Shown one piece after another: positions 21,480-30,228 of a stretch of 64,000 nt of DNA. Within the stretch, counting starts at the first letter, position 1, and each line of letters opens with the position of its first letter. Where the stretch lies: assembly GCF_002135295.1 (NCBI RefSeq), contig NZ_NEGG01000015.1, forward strand, positions 34,563 to 98,562, written 5' to 3'. The position numbers and the translations under genes are program-made. This DNA is from Acinetobacter sp. ANC 5054. GTDB lineage: Bacteria; Pseudomonadota; Gammaproteobacteria; Pseudomonadales; Moraxellaceae. The notes beneath the pieces were generated by a model. It was not told where the DNA came from. It did not search any database and worked only from the letters and a program-made list of their open reading frames with translations.

Positions 21480-21555
21480 GTCCCTATCGTCTAGAGGCCT
21501 AGGACATCGCCCTTTCACGGCGGTAACCGGGGTTCGAATCCCCGTAGGGACGCCA
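21480..21555 (+). tRNA. tRNA-Glu (anticodon UUC), copy 5
   Basis: Identical 76-nt copy, 57 bp behind copy 4. It is the last of the tandem, followed by an intrinsic terminator. Its 3' end and 14 bp of flank are partly repeated at 22419-22447. Confidence 0.97.
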
Positions 21556-21580
21556 CATTCAAGATGGCAACATCTTATAA

Positions 21581-21612
21581 AAAAGCCCAAGCATTATGAC
21601 TTGGGCTTTTTT
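21581..21612. terminator. Bidirectional terminator between tRNA-Glu cluster and yiiX
   Basis: AAAAGCCCAAG-cattatga-CTTGGGCTTTTTT. The A and T flanks allow termination of both the rightward tRNA cluster and the leftward yiiX gene. Confidence 0.85.
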
Positions 21613-21618
21613 ATTGCC

Positions 21619-22218
21619 TTAATTTCTAAAGACTTCTTTGAGATACTTTGAATCATAAATGGCTTTGGGCGCAATCACCGTTTCATTTAGCGGTACATTT
21701 TGTCCATAACGCTGCTGCATCAATTTTTGTACTGAACTTTGTTTTAAATCAAATTGTTTTAAGTGCTGTAATGGCGCAAGCTGAATACCCAAGGCTTGCT
21801 CATAGGCTTTCCAAATAATTTCAGAGCAATAAATCGCACTGTTCGACCATTCAAAGTAAATATCATAAGGGCGTCCTAAGTACTGCTCTGCATTTTTTAC
21901 CAGCTTTTGTTTTTGACTCACTGTTAGCGGTGTTTGCATACGCTTCACCACATAATGTCCTTTTTCCCCACGTGCAACCCACACATCCAATGCAGTATGT
22001 TGCACAGGTTGTATCGCTTCCAACACCCAAGTTTGACCATCTTTATTCACAATCATCCCCATATGACTATAAGGCGAATGAGTTGCCTGCTGAATGACTA
22101 AACTTTGCTGTGATTTTGAAATATGAAAAATAATATCCCCAGTTTGAAATTGAGGCTGTGCATATAGCTGTAGAGTAAACCCGCTAAGAGCAAAAAATAT
22201 AAAAATAATTTTCAGCAT
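21619..22218 (-). CDS. yiiX: YiiX-type permuted NlpC/P60 (papain-like) hydrolase
   Basis: Predicted periplasmic amidase/peptidase of the DUF830 (YiiX/YebB) group. From the ATG at 22218 it is 199 aa, with a signal peptide (about 1-19, ending LQLYA). The catalytic His lies in ATHSPYSHMGMIV and the Cys in AIYCSEIIWKAY, in the circularly permuted order of this family. Length and motif order match E. coli YiiX (about 200 aa). The frame is open to a TTG at 22293, but the signal peptide decides the start. It lies between tRNA-Glu copy 5 and the tRNA remnant. Confidence 0.82.
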   Translation of the reverse strand: MLKIIFIFFALSGFTLQLYAQPQFQTGDIIFHISKSQQSLVIQQATHSPYSHMGMIVNKDGQTWVLEAIQPVQHTALDVWVARGEKGHYVVKRMQTPLTVSQKQKLVKNAEQYLGRPYDIYFEWSNSAIYCSEIIWKAYEQALGIQLAPLQHLKQFDLKQSSVQKLMQQRYGQNVPLNETVIAPKAIYDSKYLKEVFRN

Positions 22219-22418
22219 GAATATTTGTCTTATTTTTTCAAAATAGGATGACATCGACTTTAATCGCTCGACATCATCCTTTTTATATACCAAGAGCTTA
22301 AAGACTTAAATGGCGTTAAGCACTCTTTCGTAAATTCACACGGCCTTAACTTTAAGCTTACGCTTAAGCTCATGACGTATATAGCGATGATCAACAGATA
22401 ACTTTTTATAAGTCTTTG

Positions 22419-22447
22419 CCCCGTAGGGACGCCTTTTTCAAGACGGC
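22419..22447 (+). pseudogene. Remnant of a tRNA-Glu 3' end with conserved flank
   Basis: Positions 22419-22433 repeat the last 15 nt of tRNA-Glu before the terminal A (CCCCGTAGGGACGCC). After the same 3-nt gap as behind copy 5, TTCAAGACGGC (22437-22447) matches TTCAAGATGGC (21558-21568). About 25 of 29 positions therefore match copy 5 and its flank in register. The rest of the tRNA is missing. It is either a decayed sixth tRNA-Glu or an attachment-site-like duplication. Confidence 0.7.
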
Positions 22448-22577
22448 GAGCGACATTAGGTCTACTCGCTGATTTAGCCCACTATTATGGATATGAAAAA
22501 TTTAAGCGGATCGATCTGTGCAAGTATCGAAGCTTTGGTTATATTCATCAGCAGAATAATTCCTACACAGTACATCT

Positions 22578-23258
22578 ATGAATTCTGCAAAACTAATCCT
22601 GCATCATCTGCCCAATTCACGCTCACAGCGCATTCTGTGGTTATTAGAAGAACTCAAATTAGATTATGAATTGCAAATTTGCGTTGATAAAAATAACGTG
22701 GATGTAAAACGGAAATTCCCCACATTATCTGTGCAAAAAAACGATACCGTACAAACTCTCACCGAAAGCAGCGCGATAGCCGAATATTTAGCACAGCATC
22801 AGCAGCAACTGGTGTTATCTGCGCAAGATGAACATTACTGGCATTATTGCTTTTATCTGCATTATGCCGATGCCAGCTTTATGCCTAATTTGGCGCTAAA
22901 GCAGGTTTTTGCACAAATTGCACAGCAAACGCCTTGGTTGCTGCGTTTTGTCAGCCTTGCATTTAAGGCAACTTTTAACCGCGGATATTTAAACCCTGAA
23001 ATGAAGCAGCAGCTTAATCAGCTAAATACTCATTTACAGCAGCACACTTGGCTGGCAGGAGATCAGTTCAGCATTGCAGATATCTTACTCTGGTTTCCAC
23101 TGCACGCCAGCCAATACGCACATCCGCAATTTTCTGATTATCCAGCGCTTCTCTCATATTTAAAGCAAATAAAAAGCAGACCCGCCTTCCAAACTGCACT
23201 GCAGAAAGGACACTGGTCTGCTGTAGAATTTCAGCGCTATTGGCAAATTACACAATAA
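22578..23258 (+). CDS. Glutathione S-transferase family protein
   Basis: Cytosolic GST-fold protein of 226 aa. The N-terminal thioredoxin-like domain contains LHHLPNSRSQRILWLLEELKLDY (Ser near 14-16 as the candidate glutathione-activating residue) and the glutathione-binding TESSAIAEYLA near 65. The C-terminal helical domain includes the N-capping motif SIADILLWFPL near 170. Its substrate is unknown. It stands alone, convergent with the OYE gene. Confidence 0.88.
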   Translation: MNSAKLILHHLPNSRSQRILWLLEELKLDYELQICVDKNNVDVKRKFPTLSVQKNDTVQTLTESSAIAEYLAQHQQQLVLSAQDEHYWHYCFYLHYADASFMPNLALKQVFAQIAQQTPWLLRFVSLAFKATFNRGYLNPEMKQQLNQLNTHLQQHTWLAGDQFSIADILLWFPLHASQYAHPQFSDYPALLSYLKQIKSRPAFQTALQKGHWSAVEFQRYWQITQ

Positions 23259-23322
23259 ACTTTAAACAGTTGATGTAATTAAATAACGCGCTGATTTTAG
23301 TTCTAAAGAACAGATTGGGGGA

Positions 23323-24567
23323 TTAAGCCGATTTGCGTGAATTTACACGGCCTTTAATCACAGCTGTTAAATTACCTTTCAGATATTTAAAAAATACTTT
23401 TAGAGGTGACAGTTTTGGATTGGGCTGTTTGCCTTCACCAATGGCTTTAAACTGCGCGGCATACCAAATAATTTCCATAATCGCCATTTTATCGACCATT
23501 GGAATACCAGTTTTAATTTTATCTACGCCATAACGTACATCCTGCCCTGCAATCAAACGGTCTGCCAATGCTGTTTCTACGGCAAACGGACGAGCAATAC
23601 CGATAAATTCACATGCACCACTATCTAAGGCCGCATTCATTCCCTCAACGGTACGGAAGCCGCCAGTCACCATTAAATGACATTTCACTTCTTTACGGAT
23701 TTTAGATGCAAAATCTAGGAAATATGCTTCACGGGCAATGGTCGATGCTTTGCGCTTATCTTCCTTAGCCCCTGCCATCGCTGGCGCTTCATAGGTACCG
23801 CCAGAGACTTCGATCAGGTCAATTCCCGCATCATCAATGGCTTTAAATACGGTAATTACATCTTCTTCGCTAATGCCACCGCGCTGGAAATCCGCAGAGT
23901 TTAATTTGACTGAAATAATAAAACTCTCTGAGGTTGCAGCACGAACCGCTTTATATACTTCCAGCAAGAAGCGCATACGGTTTTCGACAGAACCGCCCCA
24001 TTGGTCACTACGCTGATTGGTGAGCGGCGACAAAAACTGGCTGATTAAATATCCATGCGCACCATGCAGTTGCACACCTTCAAAGCCCGCTTTTTCGCAT
24101 ACGGCTGCTGCGGTCGCAAAACGCTGGATAATATCTAAAATTTCATCTTCAAGCAGTGCACGTGGCGTGCCAAACGTCGTGGCTAACATTGGACTGAATG
24201 GCACAGCAGACGGCGCAACAGTTTCTTTATTTAAGCCTTTAGGGCATTGGCGGCCCGGATGCGACAGCTGCACCAATTGCACCATGCCATGCTTTTTACC
24301 CACATCTGCCCATTGCTTCAGCAAAGCTAAATCACGTTCAGTTTCTACACCCACCACACCCGGCTCGTTTTTGGCGCGTAAATCGACCATCACGTTGCCG
24401 GTAATCGCACAGCCTAAACCACCTTTGGCCCATGCTTTATATAAGCCAAAATGCAAATGGTTTGGCTGGCCCTGAACATTGGCCAAAGCTTCACTCATTG
24501 CACCTTTAATAATGCGGTTTTTAAATTGTGTATTACGTATTTGAATGGGTTGGGCAAGATGGCTCAT
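23323..24567 (-). CDS. NADH:flavin oxidoreductase, Old Yellow Enzyme family
   Basis: FMN-dependent ene-reductase of 414 aa with a TIM-barrel fold. It reduces activated C=C bonds with NAD(P)H. Visible are the opening LAQPIQIRNTQFKNRIIKGAM, the flavin/substrate-pocket segment LVQLSHPGRQCPKG near 100, the catalytic-region motif GVQLHGAHGYLISQFLSP near 175, and the phosphate-binding TGGFRT near 300. The natural substrate cannot be read. It lies downstream of yejF on the same strand, about 100 bp apart. Confidence 0.9.
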   Translation of the reverse strand: MSHLAQPIQIRNTQFKNRIIKGAMSEALANVQGQPNHLHFGLYKAWAKGGLGCAITGNVMVDLRAKNEPGVVGVETERDLALLKQWADVGKKHGMVQLVQLSHPGRQCPKGLNKETVAPSAVPFSPMLATTFGTPRALLEDEILDIIQRFATAAAVCEKAGFEGVQLHGAHGYLISQFLSPLTNQRSDQWGGSVENRMRFLLEVYKAVRAATSESFIISVKLNSADFQRGGISEEDVITVFKAIDDAGIDLIEVSGGTYEAPAMAGAKEDKRKASTIAREAYFLDFASKIRKEVKCHLMVTGGFRTVEGMNAALDSGACEFIGIARPFAVETALADRLIAGQDVRYGVDKIKTGIPMVDKMAIMEIIWYAAQFKAIGEGKQPNPKLSPLKVFFKYLKGNLTAVIKGRVNSRKSA

Positions 24568-24671
24568 TTTGTTTTATTCACTTTTTGAGTTGATGCCTTT
24601 ACTCTAGCTACATTTATTCTCGCGTCAATAGCAGTTAGACAATATATATTGTCATTTTATGCAAGCCAGCA

Positions 24672-26279
24672 TCAATACTGGCTTGCTTCAATCAGTTTCT
24701 GCGTATATTCCGCTTGTGGATGCGCAAATAGTTGATCCGTGTCTTGAAATTCGACTACTTGCGCATGACGCAGCACCAGCACTTTTTGGCATAGCGCTTT
24801 CACCACTTGCAAGTCATGGCTAATAAACAGATAACTCATCCCTGTTTGCTGCTGTAAACGGCGCAGCAATTTCACAATTGCACGCTGTGTCGTGCGGTCC
24901 AATGCTGAAGTTGGCTCATCCATAATCAGCACTTTGGGTTGCAATACCAATGCACGTGCCAGTGCAACACGCTGACGCTGACCGCCAGAGAGTTCATGCG
25001 GATAGCGCTGTTTAAAACTTGCTGGCAACTCAACCTGCTGCAAAGCGTCATCAATTTTCACGCTAATTTCTGTGGCTGAGAGCTTTTTCAGCGCCAAACC
25101 TTCACCAATGGTCTGTTCAACATTTAAACGTGGATTTAAGCTGCTAAATGGATCTTGAAATACAATTTGAAAGTCACTGCGTAAGGGCCGCAGCTTTTTC
25201 TCATTCAGCTGATTTAAATCCTGTCCTTGCAGCAAGATCTGCCCTTCACTTTCAATTAAACGTGATACTGCCAAAGCCAAAGAGCTTTTGCCAGAACCAC
25301 TCTCTCCAACAATGCCAATCGACTGGCCCTGTTGCAGCGCCATGCTTAAAGGCTCTACCGCGACAAAATAATCTTTAATACGGTTTAATAGGCCCTGCTT
25401 AATAGGAAAGCGCACACCAACATGGTCCAATTGCAGCAGTACAGGCTGCGTATCTAGCACTAGGGCTTCACCAAAATCATGATTTAACAGATTGCGCGTA
25501 TAATCTTGTGTCGGTGTATCAAAGATTTGCTGTACATTGCCCTGCTCTACAGCCTCACCTTTATGCATCACAATGACCTGATCTGCATATTTACGCACCA
25601 AGTTTAAATCGTGACTAATCAAAATCATGGCCATTTTACGGCTTTGTTGCAGTTCTTTAAGCAAATTTAGAATCTGCGCCTGCAAGGTGACATCCAGCGC
25701 AGTCGTCGGCTCATCGGCAATTAAGATATCGGGATCTAACGCCAAAGCCATGGCGATCATGACCCGTTGGCGCTGACCACCTGACAGTTCATGTGGATAG
25801 CGTTTGAGTTTATCTTCAGGCTCTGGAATACCCACATCGTTTAAAAGTTCAATAACCCATTCACGCGTTTTAGCCTTCGAGCAGCCACGCAGGATTAAAC
25901 TTTCACCAATAATTTTTTCGACACGATGCAGCGGGTTCAGTGCAGTCATCGGCTCCTGAAAAATCATCGCAATTTTTTCACCGCGAATTTGCCGCAATTC
26001 CGCTGTGTTCATTTGCAGAAGATTTTGACCATTCAACAGCGCCTGCCCTGTGACCTGCAAATTTTTCGGTAAGAGACCTAGTATGGCTAAACTGCTAATA
26101 GATTTTCCTGAACCGCTTTCACCCACAATCGCCAGTGTTTCACCAGCCTGCAGCTCAAAGTTAAGCGCCTGAACTAAAGTCTGCCCGTCATGTTCGATAT
26201 GTAACTGACTCACCGACAGCATTGAATGCTGCTGTACAGCATCTTGCGGCATATTATTGACGTCTTGGATCGAATGCAT
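24672..26279 (-). CDS. yejF: Peptide ABC transporter, fused dual ATPase YejF
   Basis: Cytoplasmic ATPase that powers oligopeptide/microcin-C-type uptake. The 535 aa carry two complete ABC cassettes, each with Walker A GESGSGKS (about 50 and 325), signature LSGGQRQR, and Walker B followed by DEPT and an H-loop (ISHD). This is the usual YejF fusion. The ATG at 26279 follows GGGGAGG by 9 nt and overlaps the yejE end by 26 bp. It is the last gene of yejABEF. Confidence 0.93.
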   Translation of the reverse strand: MHSIQDVNNMPQDAVQQHSMLSVSQLHIEHDGQTLVQALNFELQAGETLAIVGESGSGKSISSLAILGLLPKNLQVTGQALLNGQNLLQMNTAELRQIRGEKIAMIFQEPMTALNPLHRVEKIIGESLILRGCSKAKTREWVIELLNDVGIPEPEDKLKRYPHELSGGQRQRVMIAMALALDPDILIADEPTTALDVTLQAQILNLLKELQQSRKMAMILISHDLNLVRKYADQVIVMHKGEAVEQGNVQQIFDTPTQDYTRNLLNHDFGEALVLDTQPVLLQLDHVGVRFPIKQGLLNRIKDYFVAVEPLSMALQQGQSIGIVGESGSGKSSLALAVSRLIESEGQILLQGQDLNQLNEKKLRPLRSDFQIVFQDPFSSLNPRLNVEQTIGEGLALKKLSATEISVKIDDALQQVELPASFKQRYPHELSGGQRQRVALARALVLQPKVLIMDEPTSALDRTTQRAIVKLLRRLQQQTGMSYLFISHDLQVVKALCQKVLVLRHAQVVEFQDTDQLFAHPQAEYTQKLIEASQY

Positions 26280-27267
26280 CTCGCGCCGCCTCCCCAATAT
26301 AAATCAGCAATGACAGAACAATTGCCAAAGTAAAAAAGCCCGACAGCGCAAGCCACGGTGCATTTAAATTGTTTTTACCCTGCAACAGCAGTTCACCCAG
26401 TGATGCCGCATCTGGCGGCAAGCCATAGCCCAAAAAGTCCAAAGCCGTTAACGCGGTAATGTTTGCAGTCAGCATAAATGGTAGCTGAGACAGGCTCGAG
26501 CTCATGGCATTTGGCAAAATATGCCGAAAAATAATGGCGCGGTCCGAAACACCTAAACTGCGCGCAGCCCGTACATAGTCAAAATTTCGTGCCCGCAGAA
26601 ATTCTGCCCGCACCAAACCCACTAGTGCGGTCCAACCAAATAGCAGCATAATGACAAATAGCCAATACACACTCGGGGTAAACATGCTGACTAAAATCAT
26701 CACCATAAACAGCATAGGCAAGCCGCCCCAAACTTCGAGTATGCGCTGACCAATCAAATCAACCCAGCCGCCATAATAGCCTTGTAGTGCGCCAACGATG
26801 ATGCCCAGCAATGCCGAGGTCAGCGTTAATGCAAAACCAAACAGCAGTGATACACGTAAGCCATAAAGAATACGCGCCAAGACATCACGGCCTTGGTCAT
26901 CGGTGCCGAGCCAATTTTGTGAGGTTGGTGCAGATGGCACTGGCACAGCCAATTCTAAATTGGGCGTTTGATAGGAAAAATGGTTGATTGGCCACAGCGC
27001 CCAGCCTTTTTGCTGAATCAGCTGCTGCACCGCAGGATCTTTATAATCTGCTTCGGTTTCAAACACGCCGCCAAATTCAGTTTCTGGGTAGCTTTTAAAT
27101 GCTGGCACATACAAGCTGCTGCCGTATTTCACCAGCAGCGGCTTATCATTGGCAATCAGTTCTGCACCCAATGACAACACAAAAATAATGGCAAAAATAA
27201 TAAAACAGCCAAAACCCAATTTATTCTGTTTAAAGCGCTTTAAGCGCGCCTGCATAATCGGGGACAT
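26254..27267 (-). CDS. yejE: Peptide ABC transporter permease YejE
   Basis: Inner-membrane permease subunit of 337 aa. It has an N-terminal helix (about 15-35), a periplasmic loop, then five helices containing the EAA-like loop for contact with the ATPase (ARSLGVSDRAIIFRHILPNA). The start overlaps the yejB stop as TAATG, which implies translational coupling. It pairs with YejB to form the channel. Confidence 0.93.
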   Translation of the reverse strand: MSPIMQARLKRFKQNKLGFGCFIIFAIIFVLSLGAELIANDKPLLVKYGSSLYVPAFKSYPETEFGGVFETEADYKDPAVQQLIQQKGWALWPINHFSYQTPNLELAVPVPSAPTSQNWLGTDDQGRDVLARILYGLRVSLLFGFALTLTSALLGIIVGALQGYYGGWVDLIGQRILEVWGGLPMLFMVMILVSMFTPSVYWLFVIMLLFGWTALVGLVRAEFLRARNFDYVRAARSLGVSDRAIIFRHILPNAMSSSLSQLPFMLTANITALTALDFLGYGLPPDAASLGELLLQGKNNLNAPWLALSGFFTLAIVLSLLIYIGEAARDAFDPRRQ

Positions 27268-28331
27268 TATTTTGCTCCCCGTGATTCAAAGTTAATGCGC
27301 GGGTCAATGATTTGATACAGCACATCACTGATTAATCGCAGAACCAAGCCTAATAGTGTGAAGATGAATAATGTGCCAAAAATAACAGGATAATCACGCT
27401 GAACAATGGCTTCAAAACCTAGCAGACCCAGACCATCTAAGTTGAAAATGATTTCAATAAATAAATTGCCGACAAAAAAGATGCCAATGAGCGCTTCAGG
27501 CAAACCTGCAATCACAATCAACATGGCGTTACGGAACACATGCCCATACAGCACACGCGACTCAGTTAAGCCTTTCGAGCGCGCAGCCAGCACATATTGC
27601 TTATTCAGCTCTTCCATAAACGAATATTTTGTAAGATACGTCAGTCCTGCAAATCCGCCAATTATCATCGCCAGTAGCGGCAAGGTCATATGCCAAAAAT
27701 AATCGACAACTTTGCCCCACAGGCTCAGCTCAGCAAAATTTTCCGAAACCAAGCCTTGCAGCGGGAACCATTGAAAGTACGAACCGCCCGCAAAAAACAC
27801 AATAAGTAAAATAGCAAAAGCAAAGGCTGGAATGGCATAGCCTACAGCCAGTAGCATTGAAGTCGCTTTATCAAACATTAAACCGTGCTGGCGGGCTTTT
27901 TTAATGCCTAGCGGTATTGATACCAAATAAATCAGCAATGTGCTCCATAACCCCAAGGACAGCGAGACAGGAAGTTTTTCCCACAGCAGCTGCGTAACGG
28001 GCTTATCTTTAAAAAAACTGGTACCAAAATCTAACGTGGCATAGCCTTTGAGCATATGCCAGAAGCGCTGCATAAGCGGTCTATCGAATCCATATTGCGC
28101 CTTAATTTGCGCAACCATTTCATCGCTTAAACCCTTTTCACCTTGATATTGAATCGTATTATTCGCCATTTCACTATGGCTATTTCCCAGACCTTGAAAA
28201 TGTTCAGCCTGCTGAATAGCCTGCTCTACAGGTCCACCGGGTGCGATTTGAATAACTATAAAATTAATCAGTAAAATGATAAATAATGTCGGAATCATCA
28301 AGAGCAATCGCTTTAAGATATAAGTGCTCAT
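27267..28331 (-). CDS. yejB: Peptide ABC transporter permease YejB
   Basis: Inner-membrane permease subunit of 354 aa with the typical DppB-like N-terminal helix (MSTYILKRLLLMIPTLFIILLINF) and later the EAA-type loop (AARSKGLTESRVLYGHVFRNA). It forms a heterodimer with YejE. It is encoded 32 bp behind yejA. Confidence 0.93.
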   Translation of the reverse strand: MSTYILKRLLLMIPTLFIILLINFIVIQIAPGGPVEQAIQQAEHFQGLGNSHSEMANNTIQYQGEKGLSDEMVAQIKAQYGFDRPLMQRFWHMLKGYATLDFGTSFFKDKPVTQLLWEKLPVSLSLGLWSTLLIYLVSIPLGIKKARQHGLMFDKATSMLLAVGYAIPAFAFAILLIVFFAGGSYFQWFPLQGLVSENFAELSLWGKVVDYFWHMTLPLLAMIIGGFAGLTYLTKYSFMEELNKQYVLAARSKGLTESRVLYGHVFRNAMLIVIAGLPEALIGIFFVGNLFIEIIFNLDGLGLLGFEAIVQRDYPVIFGTLFIFTLLGLVLRLISDVLYQIIDPRINFESRGAK

Positions 28332-28363
28332 TTCAGATTATCGTCCTTAAAATTCATTATTAC

Positions 28364-30202
28364 TTATTGTTTACGCAAATATTGAGCCACTGATTTTGCT
28401 TCTGTAGCATCACTCCACCAGTAATCAATACCTGTAGAAAGCTTTGGCTTCACTTCTGGTTGATGATACATGTTCCAATAAGCAAACCAGTTTTCACTTT
28501 GTCCAAACATAGGGATTTGGTAATAACCCGCACGCAATAAACGATCCAATACCTGTGTCCGTACTATCAATTGCTCACGATTAGGTGCATGAATGATCTG
28601 ATGTATGACAGCATCTATTGCAGGATTTTTGATGCCTGCATAATTGTAATTACCGGGCTGATCCGCTGACTGACTGCCCCACAATTGTGCTTGCTCACTG
28701 GAAGGTGTTAAAGATTGCGGCATTTCATCCATAATCATATCAAAATCAGTTTTACGCATCCGCTCGGTATATTGTGCTTCATCAACTTGTCGTAGTGAAA
28801 CCTGAATACCTAATCGTTTTAAATTACGTATATACGGTAATAAAATACGCTGAACATTGTCTTGATGAATCAAAATTTCAAAGTGAATGGGCTGATCTTT
28901 TTGATCAACCAAACGACCATTTTGATAGAGATAACCCGCATTCAACAAAATTTGCCGTGCCTTTAATAAATTTTCACGGTTAAAACCACTTCCATCTGAA
29001 ACAGGATAACGCCAATTTCCCAACACGCCTGTTTTTTGGAGCTTGGTCAATTTCGACAATAATGGATTTAAAACTTGTTGTTCAGCCGAAGAAGGCTCAC
29101 CTTTCGCTTCCAATACACTATTAGAAAAATAACTTTGTAAGCGCTGATACTGCCCATAAAACAATGCTTTATTTTGCCATTCAAAATCATAAGCATAAGT
29201 CAAAGCTTGTCTAAATTGAATATCATTAAAGGGGGTTCGCCGCGTATTAAATATTAAACTTCTAGTCGGAATGGGTCGTTGATGTTTAGAGCGATATTTC
29301 ACAACTAAGCCCGCTTTAAATGCAGGAAAATTATAGGCACTCACCCAATTGCGTGCCTTCTTTTCCTCATACAAAGTAAATTGTCCTGCTTTAAAACCTT
29401 CAAAAGCGATTTCAGTACTACGATAATATACGTATTTCAGACGATTAAAATTGTAACGTCCACGATTTACCGCTAAATCTTTTGCCCAATAATTTGCATT
29501 GCGTTTGTAGCTTATACTCCGACCAGCATCAATATGCTCGATAACGTAGGGTCCAGAACCTAAGATAGGCACTAAGGTAATTTTCCTAAAATCTTTATGT
29601 GCCCAATCACGCTTAGAATAAATTGGCATTTGCGCCAATATCATTGGCATATCTGCATTATTACCAGACTTAAAACTCATTTTGACTTGATGGGCAGACA
29701 GCACTTCAGTTTTCGCCAAATCAGACAAATACATCTGCAACCCCGGATTTGCTTGGCTTTGATAGAGGTCAAAACTGAACTTGACATCTTCTGCAGTGAG
29801 CAAATCACCGTTACTAAATCTAGCCTTAGGATTTAAGTGAAAAATAACAAAATTGGTTTTCTTAGGGTCTAAGGTGACTTTTTCAGCAATGAGCGGATAC
29901 ATTACACCTGGTTCATCAAGCGATGGGCTCAACAGCGTATCAAATAAAAAATTGACGCCTTCGACCGAACTCCCTTTACCATTCATGCTATTTAGGTTGT
30001 CAAAAGCTCCCATTGCTGAACTAGAGATATACCCACCTTTTTCAGCATTTGTATTGGCATACGGCATGGACTCAAGTTGAGTATATTGCGCTGTATTATG
30101 TATCGCAAGAAAAGGCGTGGTCTGCAATGCAGCCCATGCCCCTTTAGATAGCACAATAAGACTTAGAGCAATGAATCTATGAGCAGTTGAAGCAATAGAC
30201 AT
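28364..30202 (-). CDS. yejA: Periplasmic peptide-binding protein YejA
   Basis: Substrate-binding protein of the family-5 extracellular solute-binding type that delivers peptides to YejBEF. The 612 aa begin with a signal peptide (about 1-24, ending KGAWA). The family segment FNLNPKARFSNGDLLTAEDV-like (seen as FHLNPKARFSNGDLLTAEDVKFSF near 115) is present. There is no lipobox, so the protein is soluble in the periplasm. It lies 26 bp behind the lytic transglycosylase gene and may be co-transcribed with it. Confidence 0.92.
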   Translation of the reverse strand: MSIASTAHRFIALSLIVLSKGAWAALQTTPFLAIHNTAQYTQLESMPYANTNAEKGGYISSSAMGAFDNLNSMNGKGSSVEGVNFLFDTLLSPSLDEPGVMYPLIAEKVTLDPKKTNFVIFHLNPKARFSNGDLLTAEDVKFSFDLYQSQANPGLQMYLSDLAKTEVLSAHQVKMSFKSGNNADMPMILAQMPIYSKRDWAHKDFRKITLVPILGSGPYVIEHIDAGRSISYKRNANYWAKDLAVNRGRYNFNRLKYVYYRSTEIAFEGFKAGQFTLYEEKKARNWVSAYNFPAFKAGLVVKYRSKHQRPIPTRSLIFNTRRTPFNDIQFRQALTYAYDFEWQNKALFYGQYQRLQSYFSNSVLEAKGEPSSAEQQVLNPLLSKLTKLQKTGVLGNWRYPVSDGSGFNRENLLKARQILLNAGYLYQNGRLVDQKDQPIHFEILIHQDNVQRILLPYIRNLKRLGIQVSLRQVDEAQYTERMRKTDFDMIMDEMPQSLTPSSEQAQLWGSQSADQPGNYNYAGIKNPAIDAVIHQIIHAPNREQLIVRTQVLDRLLRAGYYQIPMFGQSENWFAYWNMYHQPEVKPKLSTGIDYWWSDATEAKSVAQYLRKQ

Positions 30203-30228
30203 TCAACTTAACTCCTATTTGTCTAAAC

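Noticed and set aside
13675..21555. CRISPR-like interpretation of repeated identical 76-mers
   Set aside because: The repeats fold as complete tRNA-Glu and the spacings are irregular, so they are tRNA genes.
22487..22669. 60-codon frame upstream of the GST gene
   Set aside because: It overlaps the GST start in another frame and lacks a ribosome-binding site and recognisable features.
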